A stretch of 64,000 nt of DNA from Chryseobacterium sp. MFBS3-17 (GTDB taxonomy: Bacteria; Bacteroidota; Bacteroidia; Flavobacteriales; Weeksellaceae): positions 1-64,000 of the forward strand of contig NZ_JAJEWK010000010.1 in the NCBI RefSeq assembly GCF_020687745.1, read 5' to 3'. Each line of letters starts with the position of its first letter. The stretch's first letter is position 1. Below the pieces are notes generated by a model. That model was given only the letters and a program-made list of their open reading frames with translations, made no database searches and was not told the DNA's origin. A program made the translations under genes and the position numbers. This document shows, piece by piece, positions 35,190-44,322 of the stretch.

Positions 35190-36770
35190 TTAACCCACGG
35201 TCTGTTCATTTTCATCTTTCAGGATTTTACGTTCCTTGAGGGCTACCAGCATCCTTTCGGTTTTGTATTTTTCCCAGTCGAAACGTTCCAGGAACTCCAG
35301 ACCGGCGCGGAAACCTTTATTAAAGAGTACGATTTTCTCCTGATCTTCCATAAAGAAATTCAGCCAGCTGCTGGGACTGCAATCTACCGATTGTATGCTG
35401 TGTTTATTGTAAAAACTGTACTTATTCAGAAACATTTTGTCATTATACCCCTTCAGCGTATCAAAAATATTGACCAGAAAGCTAAAAGGGGTTTTCAGAA
35501 TCCGGCTGCTGCCCAGACCATTCTCTGCGCCCTGCTCGCTGCTGTCTGTAAGCCGTGCACCAAACACCGGAATCCTGGGGTAGAAAATATCGTTCTCATG
35601 AAAGATATCAATCGGGAAATTAGAGATGCTGCCGCCGTCTATGAAAACCGCTTCATCAAAAACTGCTTTAGGATCGGCATTCAGCCAGAACTTCCATGCA
35701 TTCACAATTTCGGCTTCCGCCCGGTTTATCTGATGTACCATCGGCTCAAAAAAATAGGGCACAGACATGGACGCCCGCACAAATCTGGCGGGACTGATAT
35801 TGCAGATATCATGACTGGTCCAGTACAGATCAGCCATTTTCGGAAATTCAACTTTAATTTTGGCATTGATATCCGTGGTGATGACGGTATAATCTGAACG
35901 CAAAAGCAGAAAGGGATTATCCTTATACATCTGGGTGCTTTCCATACTGGTCATGAAGTTGCGGTAACGGTTTTCGTCTATAGAGCCGGATTTTTCCTGA
36001 TGAATTTTCCGGATCTGCGCCAGTGCGTGGTCATAATATTGGGATTCATTGCCCAACCGGTAGTTCAGTCCCAGATCCCGACCTTTCTTAATATAAGCTT
36101 GATTCAGTTCCTCTACGGTACGGATCCCAAATTCATCCAGCGCTTCTTTTAATTTCCGCTCGAAGGCATGCCCCGGATTAAGCCCGATGTTATTCTTCCT
36201 GAACAGACTGTAATAATCTCTGAAATGAAGCACCAGCGTCATAAAAATCAGGAAAGGAATCAGGTAAAACCAGGAGGAAATCCCCAGGGTAAGATTCAGA
36301 AAAGGAAACAGGAGAATGATAAAGAGCAGCACCGCCACCAGAAAAAGTGACCGCCGTATGTAGGTAGAGCTGCGCAAAATCTTCCCTGCCACGTTGCGCA
36401 CCACAGGCTTTCCATCCATAAAATCCACAAAATTCCAGCGGAACAATATTTTTTTTATGGCACTGCTTTTATTGGCAGAACGGTCTCCCAGCGCCGCAAT
36501 GAGCATGGTATTGATGGCCCCGGCACTGGTCCCGGCAATCCGCAGAAAACGCACCCCGAAGGACTCCAGCGCATAGAGATAGCCCACGAGTGCAGTACCC
36601 CACACACCGCCGCCTTCCTGCACAAAATTGACATATTGATTGCCCTGATCGTCCAGAATATCAGAAAATTCCTTGGCCGAAATCTTTTCATGCAGTGCTG
36701 TAAGCAGCATCCGGGAATCTTTGTCCAGAGTTTTATCCTGCAGCAATTGGTTTAAGTAATCCGTTTTCAT
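35190..36770 (-). CDS. patatin-like phospholipase, membrane-associated
   Basis: A 526-residue protein with the patatin motifs: QEGGGVWGTALVGYLYALE (oxyanion loop region, about 51-69), nucleophile GTSAGA near residue 80, and the catalytic Asp in VFIDGGSISNFP near 390. Between them, two hydrophobic segments (about 140-190) point to membrane anchoring. Family members cleave acyl chains from glycerolipids; some act as toxins or in defence, but this one has a housekeeping look and no partner gene. Convergent with holB. Confidence 0.85.
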   Translation of the reverse strand: MKTDYLNQLLQDKTLDKDSRMLLTALHEKISAKEFSDILDDQGNQYVNFVQEGGGVWGTALVGYLYALESFGVRFLRIAGTSAGAINTMLIAALGDRSANKSSAIKKILFRWNFVDFMDGKPVVRNVAGKILRSSTYIRRSLFLVAVLLFIILLFPFLNLTLGISSWFYLIPFLIFMTLVLHFRDYYSLFRKNNIGLNPGHAFERKLKEALDEFGIRTVEELNQAYIKKGRDLGLNYRLGNESQYYDHALAQIRKIHQEKSGSIDENRYRNFMTSMESTQMYKDNPFLLLRSDYTVITTDINAKIKVEFPKMADLYWTSHDICNISPARFVRASMSVPYFFEPMVHQINRAEAEIVNAWKFWLNADPKAVFDEAVFIDGGSISNFPIDIFHENDIFYPRIPVFGARLTDSSEQGAENGLGSSRILKTPFSFLVNIFDTLKGYNDKMFLNKYSFYNKHSIQSVDCSPSSWLNFFMEDQEKIVLFNKGFRAGLEFLERFDWEKYKTERMLVALKERKILKDENEQTVG

Positions 36771-36879
36771 ACGTTGAGTTTTTATTGAGCCTCAACCGGG
36801 GAGGTTATCAGTTACTCAAATTTAAGAAAAAATGACGCTGGCCGGTGTCCCTCTGGTGAAAAAGGGTGTTTTTCCTGTA

Positions 36880-37791
36880 TTACCAGTTGCGGCGGCGCAT
36901 GTACAGGAAAATTACGAGAACCACCAAGCCCATAAAAGCCAGGGTAAGCCAGTAGCCATACGGGCTCTGCAGTTCGGGCATGTGGTGAAAGTTCATGCCG
37001 TACACCCCGGCAATAAAAGTGATGGGCAGAAAATAAGCAGAAAACTGGGTGAGCAGTTTCATCACTTTATTGGATTGCTGGTCGCTCATGGCCAGCAGCA
37101 TGGTAATGAGACTGTTGACCTCAGCATTCAGGTGGTCGTAGTCTGCGGTGACATCATCATGTTTGTCTTTCAGGTCAGAGATTTGCAGCCTTTTCAGTTT
37201 CAGTCCGCTGAAATTGCTCACCCATTCTGCCGAAAGGTTCAGCAGGCGGGCATTGAGAGCGCTTTTACGCTTCACGAGGTACAGTTTCCTGATGAGTTTG
37301 GCAGTATCGGCATGGCGCAGAAAGATTTCTTTTTCCAGTTGATCCAGCGTTTCCAGCAATTTTACGGATTCATCGTTGAATGTTTTCAGCACTTTCAGGG
37401 CCAGCATCAGGGCAATTTCATCTGCGGTAAGCCTTTCGGATCCCCGGTGTTTCTGCAGTTCGCTGTACGTTTCGGTGACCGTGGTGGTTTCCAGGCGGTG
37501 TACGGTAATCAGGGTTTCATGGACCAGGAAAATACCAATTTTGGTAGAGACATCACTCACGCCGCCGGGATGTCGCTTTTCGGGATGATGGCTCTCGCGG
37601 GTCAGAAAAAATTTCACCTCATCAGCTTCCTCATATTTTGGCAGGTGATCACGGTCCACGGTGTCTTCCAGCAACATCATATCTATGCCCCAGGTCTGAT
37701 GCAAGGCCTCCAGATCTTCGGTTGTGGGTGCTTGTACATCCACCCACAGGCAGTGTTCATTTTCAAAAAGAGTTTTGGCTGCCACAGGCAA
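36880..37791 (-). CDS. corA: CorA family magnesium/cobalt transporter
   Basis: A 303-residue protein with a long soluble N-terminal domain and coiled helix, then two C-terminal membrane helices joined by the YGMNFHHMPE loop, which carries the GMN signature that forms the Mg2+ selectivity ring. It functions as a pentameric channel for Mg2+, Co2+ and Ni2+ in the inner membrane. Ends with a positively charged tail (YMRRRNW). Monocistronic. Confidence 0.92.
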   Translation of the reverse strand: MPVAAKTLFENEHCLWVDVQAPTTEDLEALHQTWGIDMMLLEDTVDRDHLPKYEEADEVKFFLTRESHHPEKRHPGGVSDVSTKIGIFLVHETLITVHRLETTTVTETYSELQKHRGSERLTADEIALMLALKVLKTFNDESVKLLETLDQLEKEIFLRHADTAKLIRKLYLVKRKSALNARLLNLSAEWVSNFSGLKLKRLQISDLKDKHDDVTADYDHLNAEVNSLITMLLAMSDQQSNKVMKLLTQFSAYFLPITFIAGVYGMNFHHMPELQSPYGYWLTLAFMGLVVLVIFLYMRRRNW

Positions 37792-37855
37792 AAGAGGATT
37801 TTTGAGGGTTAAAATTTATCAATAAAATGATACATTTGTCAAAATTACTAAAGTT

Positions 37856-38878
37856 ATGGTAAAAAGCATCATAAAAGGTGCCGGACATTATGTACCGGAA
37901 AACACCGTGACCAATAACGACCTGGCGCAGCGCATGACGACCAGTGATGAATGGATTACCGAGCGTACCGGCATTAAAGAACGGCACCACCGGAAAAACA
38001 GAAACGACGCCGAGGAAACCACAGCCTTTCTGGGCTTTAAAGCGGCAGAAATGGCATTGAAAAACGCCGGAATGACTGCCCGGGATCTGGATTATATAGT
38101 CTTTGCCACCCTCTCTCCGGACTATTACTTCCCCGGTTGTGGTGTGCTGGTACAGGAGATGCTGGGTTGTGATACCATAGGCGCGCTGGATGTGCGCAAC
38201 CAGTGTTCCGGGTTTGTGTATGCCATGAGCGTGGCCAATGCTTTCATAAAATCCGGGACATACCGGAATATTCTGGTCATTGGTGCTGAAATTCATTCGT
38301 TCGGGCTCGATTTTTCAGATGAAGGACGCGGCGTTTCTGTTATTTTTGGCGATGGTGCCGGAGCCGTTATCCTTTCTGCTACCAAGGACGAAACTGCCGG
38401 CGACATTCTTTCGGTGAATATGCATGCTGAAGGAAAATACGCAGATGACCTCTGCACCAAATTTCCCGGCTCCAAATACGGCTGGAGTGACCGCATGCGT
38501 CTGGAACCCGGGGCGGTAACCAATCACGAAGTGTACCCGGTGATGAATGGTAATTTTGTGTTCAAACATGCCGTGACGCGCTTCCCGGAAACCATGATGG
38601 AGGCACTGAATGCCGCCGGAAAAACCATAGATGATCTGGATTTGTTCATTCCCCACCAGGCCAATCTGCGGATTGCCCAGTTTGTACAGCAAAAGATGGG
38701 TCTGCCCGATGATAAAGTGTTCAACAATATTCAGAAATACGGCAATACTACGGCAGCTTCCATCCCACTGGCACTGAGCGAGGCTATAGCCGCCGGCAAA
38801 GTACAGCGAGGCGATCTGGTGCTGCTGTCTGCCTTTGGCAGCGGTTTTACCTGGGGCAGTGTGTTGTTTGAGTATTAA
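37856..38878 (+). CDS. 3-oxoacyl-ACP synthase III family protein (FabH-like)
   Basis: A 340-residue thiolase-fold condensing enzyme with catalytic Cys 117 (RNQCSGFVYA), His 267 (IPHQANLRI) and Asn 297 (KYGNTTAASIP), the FabH triad. It starts MVKSIIKGAGHYVPENTVTN. FabH enzymes begin fatty-acid synthesis by condensing acetyl- or branched acyl-CoA with malonyl-ACP. Flavobacteria often have several FabH paralogues with specialised roles, so this may or may not be the primary one. Followed by a hairpin terminator. Confidence 0.88.
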   Translation: MVKSIIKGAGHYVPENTVTNNDLAQRMTTSDEWITERTGIKERHHRKNRNDAEETTAFLGFKAAEMALKNAGMTARDLDYIVFATLSPDYYFPGCGVLVQEMLGCDTIGALDVRNQCSGFVYAMSVANAFIKSGTYRNILVIGAEIHSFGLDFSDEGRGVSVIFGDGAGAVILSATKDETAGDILSVNMHAEGKYADDLCTKFPGSKYGWSDRMRLEPGAVTNHEVYPVMNGNFVFKHAVTRFPETMMEALNAAGKTIDDLDLFIPHQANLRIAQFVQQKMGLPDDKVFNNIQKYGNTTAASIPLALSEAIAAGKVQRGDLVLLSAFGSGFTWGSVLFEY

Positions 38879-38938
38879 AAACAGATTTGCTGCGCACGGA
38901 AATTGAGCATCATCCTTAAAGGGAAACCATTTTATACA

Positions 38939-38967
38939 GGGCGAAATCCGAAGTACGGACTTCGCCC
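38939..38967 (+). terminator. hairpin after the FabH-like gene
   Basis: GGGCGAAATCCG / CGGACTTCGCCC, a strong hairpin with one mismatch and a 5-nt loop, extended by AACCAT/ATGGTT on the outside. The T-tract is weak (TTCTC), so it could be a mRNA-stabilising structure instead. Confidence 0.55.
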
Positions 38968-38976
38968 TTCTCATGG

Positions 38977-39006
38977 TTGTGAAATTCGGGTGGTTTTGTA
39001 TCTTTG
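38977..39006 (+). promoter_or_regulatory. promoter of the low-GC unknown gene
   Basis: TTG (38977-38979), 19-bp spacer, TATCTTTG (38999-39006): a full flavobacterial -33/-7 promoter, 46 bp before the ATG at 39053. Confidence 0.7.
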
Positions 39007-39052
39007 GTGAGGCGCGGTACAACAGTGGCGCAGTAATGTAATATATCAGATT

Positions 39053-39862
39053 ATGAAAAAAGCTCTGTTAATTACCACGGTACTTTTATCCTTAAGTTTT
39101 TATGGTCAAACTAAAGAACAAAAAGTTGAATTTATTATTAATGAATTAGGGTATTTTAATTCAATTAAAGGTGCGATAATCGACTTTCATATTCCAAATT
39201 TGAAAAATTTTGGAAACAAAAACGATGTTAGAATTCAGGCACTTGAGGATCAGTTAAATGACTGGGAAATCATCAGAAGATTATCCAACGCTATTGATAA
39301 AACTTTTACTGAAAAAGAAATTTCAGAAATCTATAAATTCTACAATTCACAAACCGGCAAAAAACTGGTGCTTAGCCAGAATATTATTGACGAAAACATC
39401 AAGGATAATTTCATTGATATATTTGAAGAAATCAATACAATCCGGCAGGACAATGAAAATTTACAAAATAGACAGGCCGCTTATTTGATGGCCTTTTTTC
39501 AGGCAATACATGATAAAAAAGATGGGTTTTATCTTGTGAGCGAGAAAAAACGAAATAACAATGAAACGGAATTTGAAATAAGCGAGAAAGCTGCTTTTGA
39601 ACCCAAAGATATTGAAGATATCAGATCCAGTTACAATGACCTAGGAAATCTGATCATTGATATTAAATTCAAAGAAAATGTAAAGTCAAAATTGCAGGAA
39701 ATAACCGCTACCAATATCAATAAAGGAATGGCCATAATCGTCGATAAAAAAATTATTACAATGCCCATTATTTATTCTGAAATCGCTGATGGAAAATTAC
39801 AGATTTCAGGACTTTTCTCTGTAGAGGAAATCAAAAATATAGTAAGCAAATTAAAAAAATAG
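39053..39862 (+). CDS. unknown exported protein
   Basis: A 269-residue protein with a signal peptide (MKKALLITTVLLSLSFYGQ). The first 130 residues, with FTEKEISEIYKFYNSQTGKK, resemble DUF2059-like helical proteins, where a short helix followed by FY..PTGKK is typical; the match is weak. The rest is mixed. The coding sequence is much more AT-rich than the fabH-like and pruA genes on either side, which suggests recent transfer. It has its own complete promoter. A broken gene fragment follows at 39926. Confidence 0.6.
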   Translation: MKKALLITTVLLSLSFYGQTKEQKVEFIINELGYFNSIKGAIIDFHIPNLKNFGNKNDVRIQALEDQLNDWEIIRRLSNAIDKTFTEKEISEIYKFYNSQTGKKLVLSQNIIDENIKDNFIDIFEEINTIRQDNENLQNRQAAYLMAFFQAIHDKKDGFYLVSEKKRNNNETEFEISEKAAFEPKDIEDIRSSYNDLGNLIIDIKFKENVKSKLQEITATNINKGMAIIVDKKIITMPIIYSEIADGKLQISGLFSVEEIKNIVSKLKK

Positions 39863-39925
39863 ACCAGTGAGAAACCGCCAAAAAAAACAGTCATGTAAAG
39901 TGGACTGTATAATAAATATTATTAA

Positions 39926-40234
39926 AAACACGAACTAAATAGCAATACAATATACAGCGGCGGTAAATTAAGTGTTGAATATACTAACGAACACAATGAA
40001 TCGATAATCACCGAGATACCTACAAAAACGAAATGGGAGATAAATGTTGGCCCTGTGAAGAAAGGGTTTAATTCCAACGTAAAAGTAAGTGAGATCGGAA
40101 ATAATTATGGAAAACTCACTTTAAGCGGTCAAATCTCTTCTACCAAAAACAACAGTCCATTCGCAATAAAAAAAGCAGACAACAGTAGTACCCCAAGGAC
40201 TTCGCTACAGTTAAATTATACGATTGATTATTAG
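39926..40234 (+). pseudogene. 5'-truncated gene remnant
   Basis: An open frame of 102 codons with no ATG, running from a TAA at 39923 to a TAG at 40232. It reads like the end of a real protein: IYSGGKLSVEYTNEHNES, WEINVGPVKKGFNSNVKV, YGKLTLSGQISS and a closing TSLQLNYTIDY. The beta-strand pattern and terminal aromatic residue suggest a secreted or barrel-like protein. It has the same low GC as the gene before it, so both may have come in together. I do not recognise the family. Confidence 0.5.
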
Positions 40235-40346
40235 TAGACAGCACTGAGGCAATATTATTTTGTTTATGAAGATAACAAAGTAAAATTGTGGTCACCTTCT
40301 TTCCTTTTTTAAATCAAATTTTCGTTGCTCCTTCTTCCCACAAAAA

Positions 40347-40368
40347 ATCCGCCTCTCACGAGACGGAT
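40347..40368 (-). terminator. terminator of pruA
   Basis: ATCCGTCTC / GAGGCGGAT on the minus strand with a 4-nt loop, followed by T6. It follows the stop of pruA at 40393. Confidence 0.8.
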
Positions 40369-40392
40369 CTTTCATATTTCCGGATCTGATGC

Positions 40393-42018
40393 TTAGCCCA
40401 GATAAGGATATTTGTAGTTCTTCGGTGGTACGAAGGTTTCCTTTACCGAACGTACGGACACCCAACGCAGCAGGTTCATTTTGGATCCCGCTTTGTCATT
40501 GGTTCCGGAGGCACGGGCACCGCCAAACGGCTGCTGACCCACTACCGCACCGGTAGGCTTGTCATTGATATAGAAGTTACCGGCTGCATTTTCCAGCGCG
40601 TTATAAGCTTCTTCTATCGCGTATCTGTCTTTGGAAAAGATGGATCCGGTAAGGGAATACGGTGAGGTTTCATCTACCAGCTTCAAAGTTTCTGCCCAGT
40701 TTTGATCTTCATACACATAAACAGACAGAATTGGACCGAAAATCTCCTCACAAACCGATTCATATTTCGGATTGGTGGTCTGAATCACGGTAGGCTCTAC
40801 AAACCAACCTTTGGAATCATCACATTTTCCGCCGAAGATTACGGTAGCATCCGCAGCATTCTGCGCACGCTCTATGTATCCTTTGCACTTGTCAAATGAG
40901 TTCTGGTCAATCACCGCATTCACAAAGTTGGACGGATCTTCCGGGGAACCCATTTTCACCGTTTTCAGTTGTGCGCCCACAGATTCTTTAACCGCATCCC
41001 AAAGAGATTGCGGAATGTATGCGCGGGAAGCGGCAGAACATTTCTGTCCCTGATATTCGAACGCGCCCCGTACCATAGCCGTAGCCACTTCTTCGGCATT
41101 GGCAGACGGGTGCACCATGATGAAGTCCTTACCACCGGTTTCGCCTACAATTCTGGGGTATGTTTTGTATTGATGAATATTGTTCCCGATTTGCTTCCAC
41201 ATGCTCTGGAAAACACTCGTAGATCCGGTGAAGTGAAGTGCCGCAAAATCCGGATGTGCCAGCACTTTCTCTGCCGTTTCCTTGCCCGGAGTAAAAATCA
41301 TATTGATCACGCCAGCAGGCAATCCGGCTTCTTCCAGAATGTCCATGATGATTTTGGCCGAAAGAATCTGTTTGTCGCTCGGCTTCCATACCACCACATT
41401 CCCCAGCATGGCCATACATGCAGGCAGGTTACCGGAAATTGCGGTAAAGTTAAACGGCGTCACGGCAAAACAGAAGCCTTCCAGCGGACGGTACTCGGAG
41501 CGGTTCCACATGCCGCTGTCTGAGATGGGCTGTTCACTGTACATTTCGGTCATGAATTCTACGTTGAAACGCAGGAAATCAATGAACTCACAGGCGGCAT
41601 CAATCTCTGCCTGGTGCACATTTTTGGACTGGCCTATCATGGTGGCCGCATTCAGGCGGTCTCTGTACGGACCTGCAATCAGGTCTGCTGCTTTCAGGAA
41701 AATCGCTGCACGCTGCTCCCAGCCCAGTGCATTCCACTGCTTTCTGGCAGCCAGAGCGGCATTTATGGCATCTTCTACATGCTGCATATCTCCTTTATAG
41801 TAAAATCCGAAATCGTGCTGATGATCCTGCGGCGATTTCAGGTTTACTTTCTGATCGGTGGTGACTCTGGTACCGCCGATGACCATAGGAATTTCAAACT
41901 TTTCCTTCCACATTTCCTTATAAGTGGCGATGAGTGATTTCACTTCGGCAGAGCCGGGTTCGTAGCTTCTTACGGGCTCATTTACGGCGTAAGGCACCTG
42001 CGAAATAGCTTTTGACAT
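40393..42018 (-). CDS. pruA: L-glutamate gamma-semialdehyde dehydrogenase
   Basis: A 541-residue aldehyde dehydrogenase: PRIVGETGGKDFIMV (catalytic Glu region), EYQGQKCSAASRAY (catalytic Cys, near residue 325), and KPTGAVVGQQPFGGARASG at the C-terminal end. Length and motifs fit the monofunctional P5C dehydrogenase of proline breakdown, which oxidises glutamate semialdehyde to glutamate with NAD+. The proline dehydrogenase gene is not adjacent. Confidence 0.9.
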   Translation of the reverse strand: MSKAISQVPYAVNEPVRSYEPGSAEVKSLIATYKEMWKEKFEIPMVIGGTRVTTDQKVNLKSPQDHQHDFGFYYKGDMQHVEDAINAALAARKQWNALGWEQRAAIFLKAADLIAGPYRDRLNAATMIGQSKNVHQAEIDAACEFIDFLRFNVEFMTEMYSEQPISDSGMWNRSEYRPLEGFCFAVTPFNFTAISGNLPACMAMLGNVVVWKPSDKQILSAKIIMDILEEAGLPAGVINMIFTPGKETAEKVLAHPDFAALHFTGSTSVFQSMWKQIGNNIHQYKTYPRIVGETGGKDFIMVHPSANAEEVATAMVRGAFEYQGQKCSAASRAYIPQSLWDAVKESVGAQLKTVKMGSPEDPSNFVNAVIDQNSFDKCKGYIERAQNAADATVIFGGKCDDSKGWFVEPTVIQTTNPKYESVCEEIFGPILSVYVYEDQNWAETLKLVDETSPYSLTGSIFSKDRYAIEEAYNALENAAGNFYINDKPTGAVVGQQPFGGARASGTNDKAGSKMNLLRWVSVRSVKETFVPPKNYKYPYLG

Positions 42019-42242
42019 ATCAATTTAGTATTAGTGATTAATTCTGAGATTCGCACAAAGTTACGACTTTTACACCAACGGAAAAAATACTTTCCGGACC
42101 GAAATTCCCGAACCCAAATTTCGCCGTCCGGTTTTAAGCATCCTGAAATTCTCATTCTCAGATTCGTAATTTTTAACCCTTATAAATAATGATAATATTC
42201 AGTTTTAAGGATTTTTACCCAGGTACAAACAAAAATATTTCG

Positions 42243-42250
42243 TACTTTTG
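42243..42250 (+). promoter_or_regulatory. -7 promoter box of the DNR-like regulator gene
   Basis: TACTTTTG matches TAnnTTTG and lies 15 bp before the ATG at 42266. It overlaps the in-frame TTG at 42248, ruling that codon out as the start. Confidence 0.6.
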
Positions 42251-42265
42251 AGACAAAGCTATATT

Positions 42266-42862
42266 ATGTTTACGAAAGAAATTCTGCAGAAAAGCAAAAT
42301 TCCGCACCACACCCTCCGTAAAAAAGACATCCTCTTCCGCGAAGATCAGAGAGCCACTCAGCTCTTCTATCTGCTGGAGGGAGAAATCACCATCTATAAC
42401 ACGGATTCTGAGGGTAAAGAATTTCTCATCAACCGGGTAAACGACCATCATTTTCTGGGTGAACCGCCTTTTTTACTGGGCGAAAGATATCCTGCCAATG
42501 CCCTTATTACCAGTGAAACGGCCGTCATTTACAGCTTTACAGATGAATTGTTCAATACGTTTATGGTGAGCAACCCGGATCTGCTCATCCGTTTCACCCG
42601 CGAGATTGCCAAAAAAGCCTTTGAGAAAACCATTAAACTGAAATCCATCGTACACCAGTGCCCGCATGAGCGCATTTTGAATTTCCTGAAAAATCACAAG
42701 CGCAGCCTGGGCCTGGAACCGGAAACCAAAACCATCATAGAAGTCACCAGAAAAGAAATGGCCAATTCTATCGGCCTGGCCGTGGAAACCGTGATCCGCA
42801 CCGTGAAGAAAATGGAGCGCGAACAGAAAATAGAACTCATCAATCATAAAATTTACTTCTGA
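42266..42862 (+). CDS. Crp/Fnr family regulator, DNR-like; probable nos regulator
   Basis: A 198-residue protein: N-terminal sensor barrel (ILFREDQRATQLFYLLEGEI; NDHHFLGEPPFLLGE), a dimerisation helix, and a winged helix with VTRKEMANSIGLAVETVIRT. The recognition helix keeps Glu and Arg four residues apart (ETVIR), as in CRP (Glu181/Arg185), which read a TGA-N6-TCA half-site pair. The two 18-bp palindromes near nosZ and the fasciclin gene have exactly that spacing. It has only one Cys (QCPHER), so no FNR-type 4Fe-4S cluster; this resembles DNR, the NO/heme sensor of denitrification. The ATG at 42266 was chosen over the upstream TTG because of the promoter box. It overlaps the next gene by 1 bp. 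Confidence 0.82.
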   Translation: MFTKEILQKSKIPHHTLRKKDILFREDQRATQLFYLLEGEITIYNTDSEGKEFLINRVNDHHFLGEPPFLLGERYPANALITSETAVIYSFTDELFNTFMVSNPDLLIRFTREIAKKAFEKTIKLKSIVHQCPHERILNFLKNHKRSLGLEPETKTIIEVTRKEMANSIGLAVETVIRTVKKMEREQKIELINHKIYF

Positions 42863-44073
42863 TGAAAAAAACCTTCTTGCTGAAGTTTTCCGTATTTAAT
42901 TTCCTCATTGTGGCGCTGCTGGGCGTCATGATGCGCTATAAAATTGTATTCTCACTGCCGCTTCTGAACCAGAAATATGTGCAGGAAGCCCATTCGCATT
43001 TCGCTTTTTATGGCTGGACTACCCATGTGATCTATGTTTTGTTGCTGATTTATCTGGAGAAAAATAACCCTCAGATTACACTCAAAAAATATTACCGCCT
43101 CATCCTGATCAACCTGGCGGCGTCATTTGCCATGCTGGCCACCTTCCTCTACGGCGGCTATTTCTGGGGATCCATAGCAGCATCGGCAGTGGCTTTGCTG
43201 GTGAGTTTCGTCTTTGCCGGTTTCTATTACAGAGATTCGCGGTTCATCAGTGATCCGTCCAAAATCTGGTTCAGTGGCGGACTGGCTTTTGCCATCCTCT
43301 CGGCAGCGGGCGTGGCCGGACTGGCGTACACCTCCGGCAGCAAGGTTGTTTCTCAGGATTTATATCTGGCTTCACAGTATTATTATCTGCATTTTCAGTA
43401 CAACGGATTTTTCATTTTCAGCTGCATCGGGTTCCTGCTGTATTCCATGAAGGAAGCCGGAGCCGCTATCAGTGCACGCCAGAACCGATTGATTTTCTGG
43501 CTCATGTGCGCCGGCTGCATCATCGGGTACGGATTATCTGTGCTGTGGCTGAAAATGCCGGCATCGGTCTTTGCCCTTATTGTACTGGCCACGGTGGCCC
43601 AGACGGTGGGTGCGGTGTTGCTGTACCGGTTTGTGAAGAAGAACTGGACGCCGCTGGTCCTGAAATGGTCGGCGATGCACCGATTTGTGCTGATCTTCGC
43701 CGGATTTGCCTTCGCTGCTAAAATTGCACTGCAACTGGGTTCCAATATTCCGGCTATCAGTCAGTTTGCCTTTGGCTTCCGGAATGTGGTCATTGCGTAC
43801 CTGCATCTGGTATTGCTCATGTGCATTGCCACCTTCCTGCTCAATCAGGTGCTGGCCACCAATTATTTCACGGTGAGCAAACCACTCTTCACCGGACTGA
43901 AAATATTCCTGCTGGGCATTTTCCTGAATGAGTTTGTACTGGGGCTGATGGGGGTTTTCTCCATCAGATACATTGCGGTGCCGTATGCCAATCACATGCT
44001 GCTGTATATCTCAGCTTTGATTTTTGTGGGACTGTTGTGGCTGCTCCTCTCACTCCGAACTCGGAAAGCTTAA
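42862..44073 (+). CDS. polytopic membrane protein, heme-copper-oxidase subunit I/NnrS-like
   Basis: A 403-residue protein with about twelve membrane helices. The second helix contains QEAHSHFAFYGW, like the AHAHxxxFGW motif where NorB/CcoN-type subunit I proteins hold a heme; other His residues lie in helices (YYYLHFQYNG, SAMHRFVL, IAYLHLVLL, PYANHMLL). It is shorter than a full oxidase subunit, and the copper-site histidines of oxidases are not evident. Coupled translation with a DNR-like regulator and its place by the nos cluster suggest a role in nitrogen-oxide respiration or NO handling. The NnrS family, tied to NO stress, is another possibility. Confidence 0.65.
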   Translation: MKKTFLLKFSVFNFLIVALLGVMMRYKIVFSLPLLNQKYVQEAHSHFAFYGWTTHVIYVLLLIYLEKNNPQITLKKYYRLILINLAASFAMLATFLYGGYFWGSIAASAVALLVSFVFAGFYYRDSRFISDPSKIWFSGGLAFAILSAAGVAGLAYTSGSKVVSQDLYLASQYYYLHFQYNGFFIFSCIGFLLYSMKEAGAAISARQNRLIFWLMCAGCIIGYGLSVLWLKMPASVFALIVLATVAQTVGAVLLYRFVKKNWTPLVLKWSAMHRFVLIFAGFAFAAKIALQLGSNIPAISQFAFGFRNVVIAYLHLVLLMCIATFLLNQVLATNYFTVSKPLFTGLKIFLLGIFLNEFVLGLMGVFSIRYIAVPYANHMLLYISALIFVGLLWLLLSLRTRKA

Positions 44074-44150
44074 CCCCGAAACGGTTTCATTGCTTTGAAT
44101 TTTAAAGTTCCAAAACCGTTTGGAACAAGACTTTTACATCTGTACCGCAT

Positions 44151-44263
44151 CTCCAATCCCTAAGTCTCTAATCTCTAAGTCTCTAATTTCTAAGTCTCTA
44201 ATCTCCACTCTCCCATCTCTAATCTCTAATCTCTAATCTCTAAGTCTCTCATCTCCACTCTCC
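44151..44263. repeat. C/T-rich tandem repeat, 15-bp unit
   Basis: At least three near-perfect tandem copies of a 15-bp unit (AAGTCTCTAATCTCT) with degenerate extensions of the same C/T-rich theme (TCTCTAATCTC, CTCCACTCTCC). It lies between the convergent membrane-protein and fasciclin genes. A longer relative is found between nosF and nosD. It is not CRISPR: no spacers and a degenerate unit. Confidence 0.8.
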
Positions 44264-44299
44264 AAAAACGTGCAACCCCCGAAGTCTTCCGGAGGCTGC
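44264..44299 (-). terminator. terminator of the fasciclin lipoprotein gene
   Basis: GCAGCCTCCG / CGGGGGTTGC (minus strand, one G-T and one mismatch) with an 8-nt loop and a T5 run just after. Confidence 0.65.
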
Positions 44300-44322
44300 C
44301 ACATTAAACAAAACACAAAAAA

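Noticed and set aside
36832-37812. Long plus-strand open frame (326 codons)
   Set aside because: Antisense to corA, which has its GMN motif in the opposite frame.
42248-42265. Upstream TTG start for the Crp/Fnr gene
   Set aside because: It overlaps the -7 promoter box, and the family start fits the ATG at 42266.
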